From Bathynomus jamesi (lineage: Eukaryota > Arthropoda > Malacostraca > Isopoda > Cirolanidae), in contig JAJOZX010009435.1 of NCBI GenBank assembly GCA_023014485.1, forward strand, positions 57,501 to 121,500: a DNA stretch of 64,000 nt, in the 5' to 3' direction. The position numbers and the translations under genes are program-made. The notes under the pieces were generated by a model that made no database searches, was not told where the DNA came from, and saw only the letters and a program-made list of their open reading frames with translations. Below are positions 43,303 to 53,765 of the stretch, piece by piece (within the stretch, counting starts at the first letter, position 1; every line of letters begins with the position of its first letter).

Positions 43303-44040
43303 ATTATATACTGTGCAATAAAGTCTTGGGCCGCCTATCCTTTCACCACTCGGATAGCAATAGAGATCCAGTAAAGTAAACTTTACTGATTATGAACCAT
43401 TCTTTGTCGAAATAAGACCCAAATTATGTACGTCAATGAAGGAACATGCCTACAAATAGGATGTAATTATGCTTTCACGTATCTCACTCAAACTTCAGGA
43501 AAGTGTACTCGAACTTCCCGTCTGGTTTTATGCATTTGGATGCCTGATGAAGTTCACAATCAGGTTAGTTTTGTATTCAGGTTAGTTTTGTATTCTTTTG
43601 TAATTTTATGGAAGACAACTTACGAATGTCCCTAAAAACCGACATTTTACCGCATGAAATACCGTACCCACTTTTCTTACTGCTAATCTTTATTAATACC
43701 TTTTTCTACTTAGCTCTAAAAAATATGGCTCCAAACTACACTTTTTATGATGAGGGTAAAGCATATTTGAATAACGTAATACAAAGAAGGTTACAGTCAA
43801 AACAAAACTGGTGAAAAAAAATTAACGTTCGTAAAACAGGTGCAGAAAATCTAATCAAGAAATGCAATAAAATTGTCGCCACTAATGATAAGAGCCGAAG
43901 TGGGAGACCATGAAAGCTATAGGAATCTGATATTAAATGTCAGATGATCAAATCACAAAGCGATCCAGTAGCAAATGGCAAATCCAGTAGCCGTCTTGCT
44001 ACGGAACTTCGCGATCGATAAAATTACTTCACTGAATCCA
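43303..44040 (+). pseudogene. degraded Tc1-like transposase fragment
   Basis: TACTGTGCAATAAAGTCTTG at 43309 resembles a Tc1-type end. At 43840-44020 the plus strand reads TGAENLIKKCNKIVATNDKS, then RSGRP and (after a stop) KL, ESDIKCQMIKSQSDPV, SSRLATELRD. This fits the N-terminal DNA-binding region of Tc1-like transposases with its GRPR linker. Several stops and no catalytic domain. Confidence 0.55.
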
Positions 44041-44196
44041 TATCGATATTCATATGATGAAGTGCCAAATGGCATAAGACTTTTGCACTCATACGAATTT
44101 TCAGTGTTGACTATATTATTTTTTTCTTTTAGGTAGGGGATGGTTGTGAAATTAACAATAGACGAGATGGTGAGCTTGGTTTTAATGTATGGAATA

Positions 44197-46672
44197 GTTA
44201 GGGCGGGTCATACTATGCATTTTTTTTAAATCAATGGAGAGGGGTGTTCAAATGACATATTTTGGTGTATAGAACACAATTCTGAAGAAAATATTTAATT
44301 GTGATAACCCTAACCTACATCATTTTGCAGTTGATTATTATTAAATTGTTGATTATTTTACTATTGTAGTTACCCCAGAATATGTCTTCTCACCTTTTCT
44401 ATCATGGCTGCTCACGTTATCTCTCATAGAGCATTGTTCTAACTAATTCATATAAACACATATAATGTAATTCATATAATAATAATAATATTTAAATACT
44501 CAAATAAAAAGGTGTGCCATTCCACTTAATTGTAATTATCATACAGTTTGGTATATGAAATATTTTGACGGTTTTCTGGCGCGCATAAGGCCATTTTCTG
44601 AGCCACCTTTCTCAGAGGCTAGAATGTAACGTTTCAGAACATTCTAAAACGTTTTGTGAAATATTTGAATGACTCATGATTTATGAAGCTATTTTACCAC
44701 CTCGGCTTGCAGTGAGGGGATAGATTTAGTGATTATCTACTGATATTTTTTTGTTACTGTTCACATGTGAGTATTATTCTGTTATATTTTAGAAAAAGCT
44801 ATTTCTACGCATATTATAGTGATACATTGAGCAAAATTTAATTAACAGCGATAGCAACAGCAGCTCTGATTGACGCAGGAATCATCACAGAAGACAATAC
44901 AAGTAAAGTGATTGATAAGAGCAAGGTCAAGAGAGCACAGGAGAAGTTGATGAGAGAGCTGGGGGAACAGTTCGAGAAGAAGTGCAGGGAGGAGGGGGGA
45001 TCTCTTGCATCCTCTTTGATGGGAGGATTGACCTGACCAATGTGATGATGGAAGCTGAGGGCAGTGACCAATCTTTTCCCGCAAAGATCAAGGAAGAACA
45101 CTATAGTGTTGTTAGTGAGCCTGGCAGCTACTATCTGTTCCACTTTACCCCAGAGAAAGCAACTAAAGAGGAGTCACATGCGGAGAAGATTGCTAAGGTC
45201 CTGTTTGCCTGGCTGAAAGAGAGGGGTTATGATAAGACCTTGTTGGCCATTGGAGGAGACTCAACAAATGTCAACACTGGTGTGAAAGCTGGAGTAATGC
45301 GGAAGCTGGAGTTGCACCTGGGGACAAAGCTGGTCTGGTTGGTGTGCAACCTGCACACTGTTGAACTTCCCCTGCGCCATCTCATTGTTGACCTTGATGG
45401 CCCTACTCTGTCAGACAAAAAATTATCCGGGCCAATAGGAAAGCTCCTTGATTCTGCTACAGACTTTGATATCAATCCAAACTTCACCCGAATCTCTGTT
45501 GGCCCTCCACTGATCAAGCTTCCTGACAAGGTCATTCAAGATCTCTCAACTGATCAATACTATGGCTATAAAGTTGTCTGTGCAGTCAGGGATGGAGTAC
45601 TTCCTGCAGGCTGGCTCTGTTAGAGATAGGACCAGTAAACCACAGCCGCTGGCTCACCACAGCGAACAGACTTCTCAGGCTCTGGGTGTCAAAGCACGGA
45701 CTTAAAGGAAAGAACCTGAAGATTCTGCAATTCATTGTGGAATTCATCATTGGAGTGTATTACCCATGTTGGTTCAACGTGAAGGTCAAGCACTCCTGGA
45801 TCGAAGGGCCTAGGCACATCCTCTTTCAGCTGGACTGCCTCAAGTCCCAGAGAAAGGAGGTGCTGGATATTGTGATGCCAACTGTGAGAAGATCTGCTTG
45901 GTATGCCCACAGTGAAGTCATCCTCCAAACACTACTCTGCTCTGAGGATCAGAAGGAGAGGATTGAAGGGGTGGAGAGAATCCTGGCCATCAGGGGAGAG
46001 GGGGACCCGGACACTCAGCTGGGGGACTCCTCTGTTAGGAGCAGAAGGACACCTGACATCAATTGTGATGCTTCCAGCATCGGTGACTTGATCAGCTGGT
46101 CAGAAGGTGTGTCAGAGCCACCTCTCACCTGCTCTCTAAGCACCTCAGAGGTGAAAAACTTCATCAACACCCCCATGGAGGTGCGCAACTGGCCTTGCCA
46201 CACACAAAGCATTGAGGGGTTGTTAAAATGGTGACTGAGGCTTCTGCTAAGTACTTCTCACAGGAAAAGAGGGATGGAGGGATCAGGGCTCAGGAGACCA
46301 GCAGGAAGCTGATGTCCAAGTCTGAGTCAAAGCAGGATTTGTGCAACCTGGCAAAGTTCAAGATGTCAGGAGAATGATCTGTGTAATTATATCCAGTGAT
46401 ATACATGCAGTTCACCTATTAATAAATATATGTAAAGTTGATTTGGCCTTGTCAATATAAATGATTTACCTTATATCTTTTAATATATTATAAAGGGGTT
46501 CAAAAGGGTAAAATTGGCAATTTAGAAATACAAAATGATGTAGGTTAGAGTTATCCTATCCAAAAAAGAAGCTCATATTTGAATTCCTCATGTAAAAACA
46601 CATAATTTAGACACCCCTGATGGTAGGATTTCCTTCAGATTCATGTTGTCACCTGAGTACGACCGCCCTAAA
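44197..46672 (+). mobile_element. DNA transposon encoding an orphan FDGR/VNTG-type protein
   Basis: The ends GTTAGGGCGGGTCATACT and AGTACGACCGCCCTAAA are inverted repeats. ATGGAATA before and TTGGAATA after look like an 8-bp target duplication with one mismatch. Inner repeats AACCCTAACCTACATCATTT (44308) and AAATGATGTAGGTTAGAG (46538) extend the inversion. The interior is GC-richer than its surroundings and carries one broken gene. I cannot assign a superfamily; the duplication length would fit hAT or P. Confidence 0.7.
44847..46375 (+). pseudogene. transposase-like orphan protein, frameshifted
   Basis: Three frames join. First AIATAALIDAGIITEDNTSK through RELGEQFEKKCREEGG. Then GISCILFDGRIDLTNVMMEA with LLAIGGDSTNVNTGVKAGVM and LVWLVCNLHTVELPLRHLIV, then DLDGPTLSDKKLSGPIGKLL. 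Then from about 45625 SKHGLKGKNLKILQFIVEFI through VRRSAWYAHSEVILQTLLCS and a C-terminal NFINTPMEVRNWPCHTQSIE followed by a shift and CNLAKFKMSGE. The LFDGR and GGDST Asp residues and the C-x-L-H pair resemble the Asp and C-x-x-H pattern of RNase H-like hAT transposases. Similar uncharacterised proteins occur in many animals by my recollection. Breaks lie near 44990, 45615 and 46220. Confidence 0.65.
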
Positions 46673-46680
46673 TTGGAATA

Positions 46681-46752
46681 CCCTGTACAACAAATCGATG
46701 AATCGGTACAGAATTTAAATTCTGTACCGATTTATCGATTTGTTGTACCTGG
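46681..46752. mobile_element. 72-bp hairpin MITE
   Basis: CCCTGTACAACAAATCGATG, then CGGTACAGAATTT, is followed by the inverse AAATTCTGTACCG and ATCGATTTGTTGTACCTGG. TA flanks both sides. Confidence 0.85.
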
Positions 46753-46869
46753 TATTCCATACCATACCTCTCGTCTATTGTTAATTTCGCAGCCATCCCC
46801 TACCTAAAAGAAAAAAAATATAATCAACACCGAAAATTCCTATGATGCGCGACTTTTGCGCCACCCTGT

Positions 46870-47550
46870 ATATTGCATTTTTAACATTTAAAGTCTGAAA
46901 CAAAAGAATAACAAAATTAAGCGCTGAAACTAAAAAAATTAATTTATTTAATTTATAAATAATTTGCATTTCTGTATCAGGAAATTAAAAAAATTTACCC
47001 TGAAATTTCTTTACACCTCTAAATTTCCACCTAGAAAAGGTAGGACTTAAAAAACGGTTCCAAATTTGAAAGAAACCTTCGGTTTTTTTTTCTGCAAAAC
47101 AAAAAACAACAACTTGCAATATTAACATAATGACCAAATATAAAGGTTTTTTTTTAAACTTAAGCCCTAATCTAACTTCCGGTGTACACACACACACACA
47201 CACACTTAAGAAACATCAAATCCATAAATATTTCACTATATAGAGATGTGCAAATGAACAAAATATACTTAAAAATAAAGTCTACCATAAATGTACTGTG
47301 AATTACACAAGTATAAAATAATCAAGTTCTTCCTAAGTACTTTCCCGAAAATTGTGAAAATACTAATAACCACAATTCAATTAATTTTAATAAATTAAAA
47401 AAAAAAAGGCTTTGTAGATATTTTCTAATTATTTTATTTTTTAACAATTAAATATATTAGTTTGAAACAGACTCTAACTTTAACTATATTATAAGAAAAT
47501 ATATATATATAATATATATATTATATATATATATATATATATACACATTT
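46870..47550. other. non-coding stretch
   Basis: AT-rich, no gene. Short CA run near 47186 and TA runs near 47500-47542. Confidence 0.5.
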
Positions 47551-47786
47551 AACTGCAATGACCACGCAGTATATTAATGTATAGAAACGACGTAAGTATA
47601 GAGGAGTGTTCTGCACACGAAGAGAAATAACGAACAAATGAAAAATGAGGTGACCGCCCGGGAATCGAACCCAGCCGCAATCGGAAGATCCTGGGTTCGA
47701 TTCCCGGGCGGTCACCTCATTTTTCATTTGTTCGTTATTTCTCTTCCTGTGTGCAGAACACTCCTCTATACTTACGTCGTTTCTAT
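47551..47786. repeat. palindromic element with tRNA-like arms, copy P2
   Basis: The tail ACTGCAATGACCACGCAGTA precedes arms TATAGAAACGACGTAAGTAT and ATACTTACGTCGTTTCTATA. Both arms contain CCGCCCGGGAATCGAACCCA or its inverse, the T-arm and B-box half of a tRNA-like unit, bounded by TGAGGTGAC and GTCACCTCA. The 5' half of the tRNA-like unit is lost. Confidence 0.88.
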
Positions 47787-47809
47787 ATATATATATATAT
47801 ATATATATA

Positions 47810-47884
47810 CAGGGTGTCCGGGCTTAAATGGCAATAAAATAAAACATTATAAATGTATTTTATTGCCATTTAAGCCCGGACACC

Positions 47885-47886
<2 letters not shown>
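47810..47886. mobile_element. 77-bp palindromic mariner MITE
   Basis: CAGGGTGTCCGGGCTTAAAT and ATTTAAGCCCGGACACCCTG are perfect inverses; the next bases GGCAATAAAATA/TATTTTATTGCC extend the stem. TA flanks both sides. Confidence 0.9.
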
Positions 47887-47927
<41 letters not shown>

Positions 47928-48056
47928 TTTCACTGAAAGTATTTTAGTAAAATGCTGAAGGTATTATTGAAAATTCTTCGAATTCAGGTTCAAATAAAGC
48001 AATATAGAAAATTATAGAGAGAGTATAGAGAGATTAACAGAGAGAAAAATTATGTT

Positions 48057-48058
<2 letters not shown>

Positions 48059-48101
<43 letters not shown>
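48059..48101. repeat. (GA)n microsatellite
   Basis: GA run of 43 bp. Confidence 0.95.
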
Positions 48102-48106
<5 letters not shown>

Positions 48107-48109
48107 ATT

Positions 48110-49151
48110 ACGTACTGAATTTAAATGGCAATTTGGACAATTATTTGCTTTTACCTTTTAATTGTAAGGAAATTCACGCATTGGGTGCGTGTGATGCTTC
48201 AATTGAAATGCATAAAATAAGCAAAACGGAGTTGTCACGCAATTTTAAAGCCAGGAAAATACTCCTAAATTTGAATCAGAAAATAGAGACAGAGAGATAT
48301 ACATACTGTAGAAAGATCGCTGCATAGAGAGACAGAAGAACGCAGAAATAGAGATACACATAGAGAGATCGTTGGATCGTTGGATAGACAGAAGAATGCG
48401 CATGATAAATATATTCGTATAGAGATACACACGCACACATACGTACATATGGAAATACATACAATACATACACACACACACATTTACATACATACATACA
48501 TACAAGGAGGGGAAAAAAAACCTTGGTTAAAATAATGAAATACATCCTTAACTATTTACATACTGTATGAAATCGTTAATTAATCCAGTTTTTCTGTGGT
48601 TGGACTAATTATAGTGTTTATCAGAACAATAATTATGATTAGTACAACTCTCGAACAACTGGATTAACTGGGTGGTAGAGTGCGCACATGTTTAATTATT
48701 TTAACTATAATTTTTTTTCCTCCGTGTACTTAATCCTGTTAGTTCATTAGCGAAGCTTTCTATATATGGCCATATATAATGAATTAAATTTTCTTACCCC
48801 TTAATTCCGGGGGGGGGGTAATTTCGTTTCCATCCGCAAACTATAATGAAACGATTTGATATAACGCGATTATAAGAACATTAACGATTAAATCAACGCG
48901 TAAACGATTATCCCGCACGAAACGGGTCGTATACACGCAAGCATAACGCTCGTGAAACGCTCCGTTAACGATATTCTCCGTCGAACAACTCGTTCTTAAA
49001 GCCTTTTAGAGGCCTCCGAATTTTAATATGAGTTTTACACTCTTTATGTGGCTTTCACCGAGTTCAAATGAAGTGTTTCATGTAGCTCTCGAAATGAAGC
49101 TGAAATAGATGCGTACTGGAAGAATTAAAAGGATGCTTATTAAAAAGCGTA

Positions 49152-49156
<5 letters not shown>
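48110..49156. other. non-coding stretch
   Basis: GAGATA/CATA-rich to 48510, then ordinary sequence. 48840-48990 is richer in CG dinucleotides (ACGATTA, CGAAACG) than its surroundings, without a recognisable gene. Confidence 0.45.
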
Positions 49157-49209
<53 letters not shown>

Positions 49210-49284
49210 ATTATTTCACGAAAGTAACACGTGAAAAATATTTATGATGAATAAAACCACGAAGGAAAGGAAACACAAAAAGGT

Positions 49285-49316
49285 GCTCAAGCGCTTTCGT
49301 CTAATGACATCCTCAG
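49285..49316 (-). ncRNA. hammerhead-ribozyme-like motif, left Penelope terminus
   Basis: On the minus strand: CUGAGGA, one extra U, helix II GUC/GAC with loop AUUA, GAAA, then AGCGCU and U. All invariant core bases are present. It lies in the terminal repeat of a Penelope-like element, the known setting of such ribozymes. Confidence 0.65.
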
Positions 49317-49411
49317 GAACACTGAAGTACATAAAAGGTTACGGCCTATATATAGGTTACAGAAAGAAAAAATAAATAAATAACATACATACACACAAAC
49401 ATATATATATA

Positions 49412-49443
<32 letters not shown>

Positions 49444-49711
49444 CTACACACATACATATATATATATATATATATGCAATAAATGGAGAAGTAAAAATAA
49501 AAATTAAAAATTAAAGATTAGAGGATTAACAAAGAGGCATACAGATTTGTAAGGAAAAATATCGATTTTTAGCACAAGATCAAATGAACTATAAAAATAC
49601 AAATTTACACTGGAAATCTGCCCGAGTTTTAACACTTTGCCTTTTAGAGTCAAGTTTCGATATATATAAAAATAAAATGCAAATTAAAAGTTAATAAAGT
49701 AGCAGACAAGT

Positions 49712-50588
49712 TTACCAAAGATTTAGTGTTCTACCTTTCTTATCTAAATCTGTTTGGAAGGAATTCAAAATAACAGGATCGAGTTGAAAAAGACCTTTGC
49801 TTATGTTGAAGTTATTTGAAAGTTGGATAATGGCAGACTCAAGAATATTTCTATTAACAATGTTGCTAGAATGGAATAAAACTGAAGCATTATTCCAATC
49901 AATACAGTGGGCTAACTCTGACAAATGGACAAAAAGGGCACTGGACAACTGTCCTGTTCTAACGGAATATTGATGCTGTTTTATACGTGTGTGCAAATCC
50001 TTTCCCGTCTGACCTATGTAAAAGGAATCACATTGTTTACAACCAATTTTATAGATAATGCCTGAATTATTGGTAGGGCTATTTTTTACTATGATATTTT
50101 TCACAATATTGTTATATGAAAATACTACATTAATATCCAAAAGTTTAAGTACATTAGCAATGCCTAAAAAGCCCGGGAAAAATGGAAGTACTAAAATATT
50201 TTTTGACAAAGTACGAGTGTTATTATTGACACGATAGAAAGTTCGTTTTGCCTTGTTGAGACAAGATTCCATAAACGCAGATGGGTAACACAGATCACTT
50301 CCAATACCGTTGATTTTTTCCAATTCGGCATCGATGTATTCCGGACTGGCGATCCTAAGGGCGCGGAGAAACATTGATGAAAAAATGGCCTTCTTAGTGG
50401 GGATGTCATGTCCCGAGTAAAAGTGTACGTAGGACAAATTGTTTGTTGTTTTCCGATAGATACTAAACTTAAAACCTGGGCTTTCCCTATGTACCCGCAC
50501 ATCCAAAAATGGGATTGAATTGTCTTGTTCCACTTCTAAAGTAAACTTAATGGGGGGACTTGATCATTTAACTGAAGGAGCCCTACCA
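49712..50588 (-). pseudogene. Penelope-like RT C-terminus plus GIY-YIG endonuclease
   Basis: The frame starts IKFTLEVEQDNSIPFLDVRV, the region after the RT catalytic centre. It continues through the thumb (FYSGHDIPTKKAIFSSMFLR) and reaches [20 protein letters not shown] with DLHTRIKQHQ. The GIY and YIG motifs, the Arg and the later Glu (ILESAII) are all present. The Cys pair before YIG is typical of Penelope endonucleases. The RT core upstream is absent, so the copy is 5'-truncated, but what remains has no stop for 273 codons. Confidence 0.92.
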
Positions 50589-50589
50589 A

Positions 50590-50915
50590 TAATTCAGGCA
50601 TTATCTATAAAATTGGGTGTAAACAATGTGATTCCTTTTACATAGGTCAGACGGGAAAGGATTTGCACACACGTTAAAACAGCATCAATATTCCGTTAGA
50701 ACAGGACAGTTGTCCAGCGCTCTTTTTGTCCATTTGTCAGAGTTATCCCACTGTATTGATTGGAATAATGCTTCAGTTTTATTTCATTCTAGCAACATTG
50801 TCAATAGAAATATTCTTGAGTCTGCCATTATCCAACTTTCAAATAACTTCAACATAAGCAAAGGTCTTTTTCAACTCGATCCTGTTGTTTTGAATTCCTT
50901 CAAACAAATTTAGAT
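50590..50915 (+). pseudogene. Penelope-like GIY-YIG endonuclease, inverted partner
   Basis: The plus strand repeats [20 protein letters not shown], but a one-base loss after HT (near 50674) shifts frame. QHQYSVRTGQLSSALFVHLS and onward to GLFQLDPVVLNSFKQI resume. It differs from the left arm at only a few residues. It begins just at the endonuclease domain, so it is shorter than the left arm. Confidence 0.9.
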
Positions 50916-51194
50916 AAAAAGGGTAGGACGCTAAATCTTTGGTAAACTTGTACGCTACTTTATTAACTTTTAATCTTCATTTTATTTTTATACTATATCG
51001 AAACTTGACTCTAAAAGGCAAAGTGTTAAAACCCGGGCAGATTTCCAGTATAAATTTGTATTTTTATAGTTCATTTGATCTTGTGCTAAAAATCGATATT
51101 TTTCCTTACAAATCTGTATGCCTCTTTGTTAATCCTCTAATCTTTAATTTTTAATTTTTATTTTTACTTCTCCGTTTATTGCATATATATATAA

Positions 51195-52544
51195 CGGGTG
51201 AACCAAAGTAGGTGGACAGTAGGTTGAATAGGGTTTGTGTTATATTATATTATAACTATGGTGTTCATTATAACTATGGTGTTTGTGTTATATTATATTA
51301 AATATTATAACTAAATTTATTTAAATTTTTCTTTTCAGATAGTTCAGAGAACCATAACGGCAAATAATCTAATACTGATGCCAGAAAATGGGTGTTAAAA
51401 GAGTATTGGAAATCTCAAAATACTGAAATTGTTAGAACAAAATGGGTTGAAACATTTGGTACTCAAGCCCCAAAGAGACAAACCATTTACCGCATTCGTG
51501 ACAAATTTGATGCCACTGGCTCAATTCTTAATGCCCCAAGAACTGGTCGACCCAAAACAGTTTGCACAGAGGACAATAAGCAACTTGTTGCCGAAGCATT
51601 TGTTCACAGTCCCAAAAAGTCCACCAGAAGAGCCTCAGCAGAACTGGACATTTCACAAACCTCTATTATACGAATTCTGAAATCTATTGGGTTGAAAGCT
51701 TATCGTCCACGGCTAATTCATGGCTTATTGGAGGATGACCCAGACAGGCGGCTGCAATTTAGTGAGATCATGCTGAACGAAATTGAAGGAAATCCAATAA
51801 TTTTAGATAACATTGTGTGGACCGATGAGGCTTCTTTCAAATTATCAGGTCATGTTAACCGACATAATTGTGTTTACTGGTATAGTGAGAACATGCATTT
51901 AACATTAGAGCAGCAACTAAACCAGCCTGGTGTCACTGTTTGGGGTGGTATTTCAAGTTCTGGTGTTTTAGGACCAATTTTTGTTGATGGAACAGTCACA
52001 GGTGATAAGTATCTCGAAATTCTAATGAATGAAGTTGTTCCACACTTACAACAACAGCCTAATTCACATGACCTCTATTTCCAACATTATTCAAGAGCAG
52101 TCCATGAGTATCTTGAAACATTTCCCGAGAAATGGATCGGCCGAAGAGGTCCAATTGAATGGCCTGCACGTTCACCTGACTTTACTCCAATGGATTTTTT
52201 CTTTTGGGGAGTACTCAAGGACAAAGTTTATAGTCGAAAACCACGAAGTGTTGGTGATTTGAAAAATTACATCAGAGATGCATTTCAAGAAATTAATGCA
52301 CAAAGAAACTTGTGCAAAAATGTTTGTCGAAGTGTGAAAGGTAGACTTCAAAGCTGTGTAAATTGTGATGGACAGCAATTTGAGCACCTGCGTTGATAAA
52401 ATTTTCAGTGCTTTTGTATTGTATTGGTATAAGTTAATTTTTTTTTTATTTTGTATTATAGTATACAAAAAAATTAATATAATTGTATATGTATTCTCAA
52501 AATAAACGTTATCATTTACTGTCCACCTACTTTTGGTTCACCCG
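51195..52544 (+). mobile_element. full-length mariner inserted in the Penelope right arm
   Basis: The 1350-bp element has ends CGGGTGAACCAAAGTAGGTG and CACCTACTTTTGGTTCACCCG at a TA. The left Penelope arm reads ATATATGTATGTGTGTAGAT without interruption at the matching place, giving an empty site. The MITE at 5520 has the same ends. Confidence 0.95.
51368..52393 (+). pseudogene. mariner transposase, long open frame with second catalytic Asp deleted
   Basis: Open from SNTDARKWVLKEYWKSQNTE, without a clear ATG (the usual Met may lie upstream of a stop at 51365), to NCDGQQFEHLR. Two helix-turn-helix regions flank a TGRPKT linker. The first catalytic motif WTDEASF and third RSPDFTPMDFFFWG are intact. 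The second motif, normally FQ-QDGAPP-HY, reads FQHY: six codons are lost in frame, removing the Asp. The protein could bind ends but not cut. More than 330 codons stay open. Confidence 0.93.
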
Positions 52545-52562
52545 GTATATGTATGTGTGTAG

Positions 52563-52593
<31 letters not shown>

Positions 52594-52671
52594 TGTGTGT
52601 ATGTATGTTATTTATTTTTTTCTTTCTGTAACCTATATATAGGCCGTAACCTTTTATGTACTTCAGTGTTC

Positions 52672-52703
52672 CTGAGGATGTCATTAGACGAAAGCGCTTG
52701 AGC
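52672..52703 (+). ncRNA. hammerhead-ribozyme-like motif, right Penelope terminus
   Basis: Identical core to the left terminus motif: CUGAGGA, extra U, GUC-AUUA-GAC, GAAA, AGCGCU, U. Both termini keep it exactly, although the flanking TA runs differ. Confidence 0.65.
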
Positions 52704-52736
52704 ACCTTTTTGTGTTTCCTTCTTCGTGGTTTTATT

Positions 52737-52765
<29 letters not shown>

Positions 52766-52767
<2 letters not shown>

Positions 52768-53560
52768 AGAAATTTATTATAAAATAACTAAATTAAAAGA
52801 ACCTAAATAAATAAATAAAATAAATGAATAACAGTAAATAAATAAGATAAATAAATAAAATTAAATAATATAACCAATAAATAGACTAATTACACGCATT
52901 ATCAAACTGTATTTCCTGTAATTTCAAAGCGAAACTGTATTATAAAGGTTTAAAAAGGAGTGCCAAATACAGTCTTCTTAGGTTTAGTGACGTCACGCAA
53001 GGACACCAGTGAAATTATTGACAGCAGATGTCCCAGCTCTCTCTCTCTCTTTTTTTTACTTCCAACTGACAACGATTTCAATTAAATTTGCAAAATGAAG
53101 TCAGCGTTTCAAACGTTCGAAATTAACACACTTCCACTAATTCCAAAATATGAATGGCAGAATGATTAATTTTTTAAAGGAATATTAAAAATATATCAAA
53201 GGAAATTAATATTTCCTCTTCTCTCACCTTAATATTAATTTACAGTCATTATTATTATTATTATTATTATTAACCCTTTCGGTGGTATAGGAAGAGGTTC
53301 TTCACGCATGCGCGCAGAGTCAAGGAGTAGGCTATACCTTGGTGGTGTATATACATATTGTATATATAGTATAACTTCCGTTGTAGACAACGCTATTAAC
53401 GGACGTGTATATATACCACATTCCCTAAACTAAGGAGGGCTTAACGCCTCACCTTAAAGTAGACAAGCAAGTTTTTATTCCCTTAACATAAGACTGTTCC
53501 GAATTATTTTCTCCAACGTAACTTCAAATTTTGGTTAATAATAGCAATATGTTAAATCTT
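52766..53560. other. non-coding stretch
   Basis: AAATAAATA-rich start, CT run near 53040, ATT run near 53248. No gene is seen. Confidence 0.5.
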
Positions 53561-53562
53561 TC

Positions 53563-53765
53563 GGATCAAGTAAAGATAAGCACCCCCAACCTTTTTTAGT
53601 TAGCTTTATAAGGCTAACTAAGGAAAATATCACGACCTAACCTAACCAATCGTCAAGGGCGTACAGTTGACCTAACGACTGGTTAGGTTAAGTCGTGATA
53701 GTTTCGTTAGTTAGCCTTATAAAGCTAACTAAAAAAGGTTGGGGGTGCTTATCTTTACTTGATCC
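53563..53765. repeat. fold-back repeat, 203 bp
   Basis: GGATCAAGTAAAGATAAGCA, then CCCCCAACCTTTTTTAGTTA, is inverted as TAACTAAAAAAGGTTGGGGG and TGCTTATCTTTACTTGATCC with almost no mismatch. The centre CGTCAAGGGCGTACAGTTGA matches the centre of the fold-back at 15937. Confidence 0.92.

Larger units (their letters stand above)
44062..46868. mobile_element. fold-back mariner-like element, split by a transposon
   Basis: The right arm ends at GACTTTTGCGCCACCCTG (46851-46868), a mariner-like end before TA. Its sequence CCTATGATGCG, AACACCGAAAATTCC, CCATCCCCTACCTAAAAG and GTCTATTGTTAATTTCGCAG is inverted in the left arm (44085-44196, e.g. TAGGTAGGGGATGGTTGTGA). Without insertions the centre would be the palindrome ATGGAATATTCCAT. 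The 2.5-kb element at 44197 sits in that centre. Confidence 0.75.
49206..52765. mobile_element. inverted pair of Penelope-like elements with hammerhead-bearing termini
   Basis: Left terminus (49206-49380) and right terminus (52600-52745) are inverses (e.g. AGGTTACGGCCTATATATAG / CTATATATAGGCCGTAACCT). Inside, 49477-50075 is inverted as 50590-51185 and covers the endonuclease domain and 3' region of the element. The left arm extends further into the RT C-terminus (to about 50588). Head-to-head, 5'-truncated pairs are known for Penelope-like elements. A mariner later split the right arm at 51195. Confidence 0.9.
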
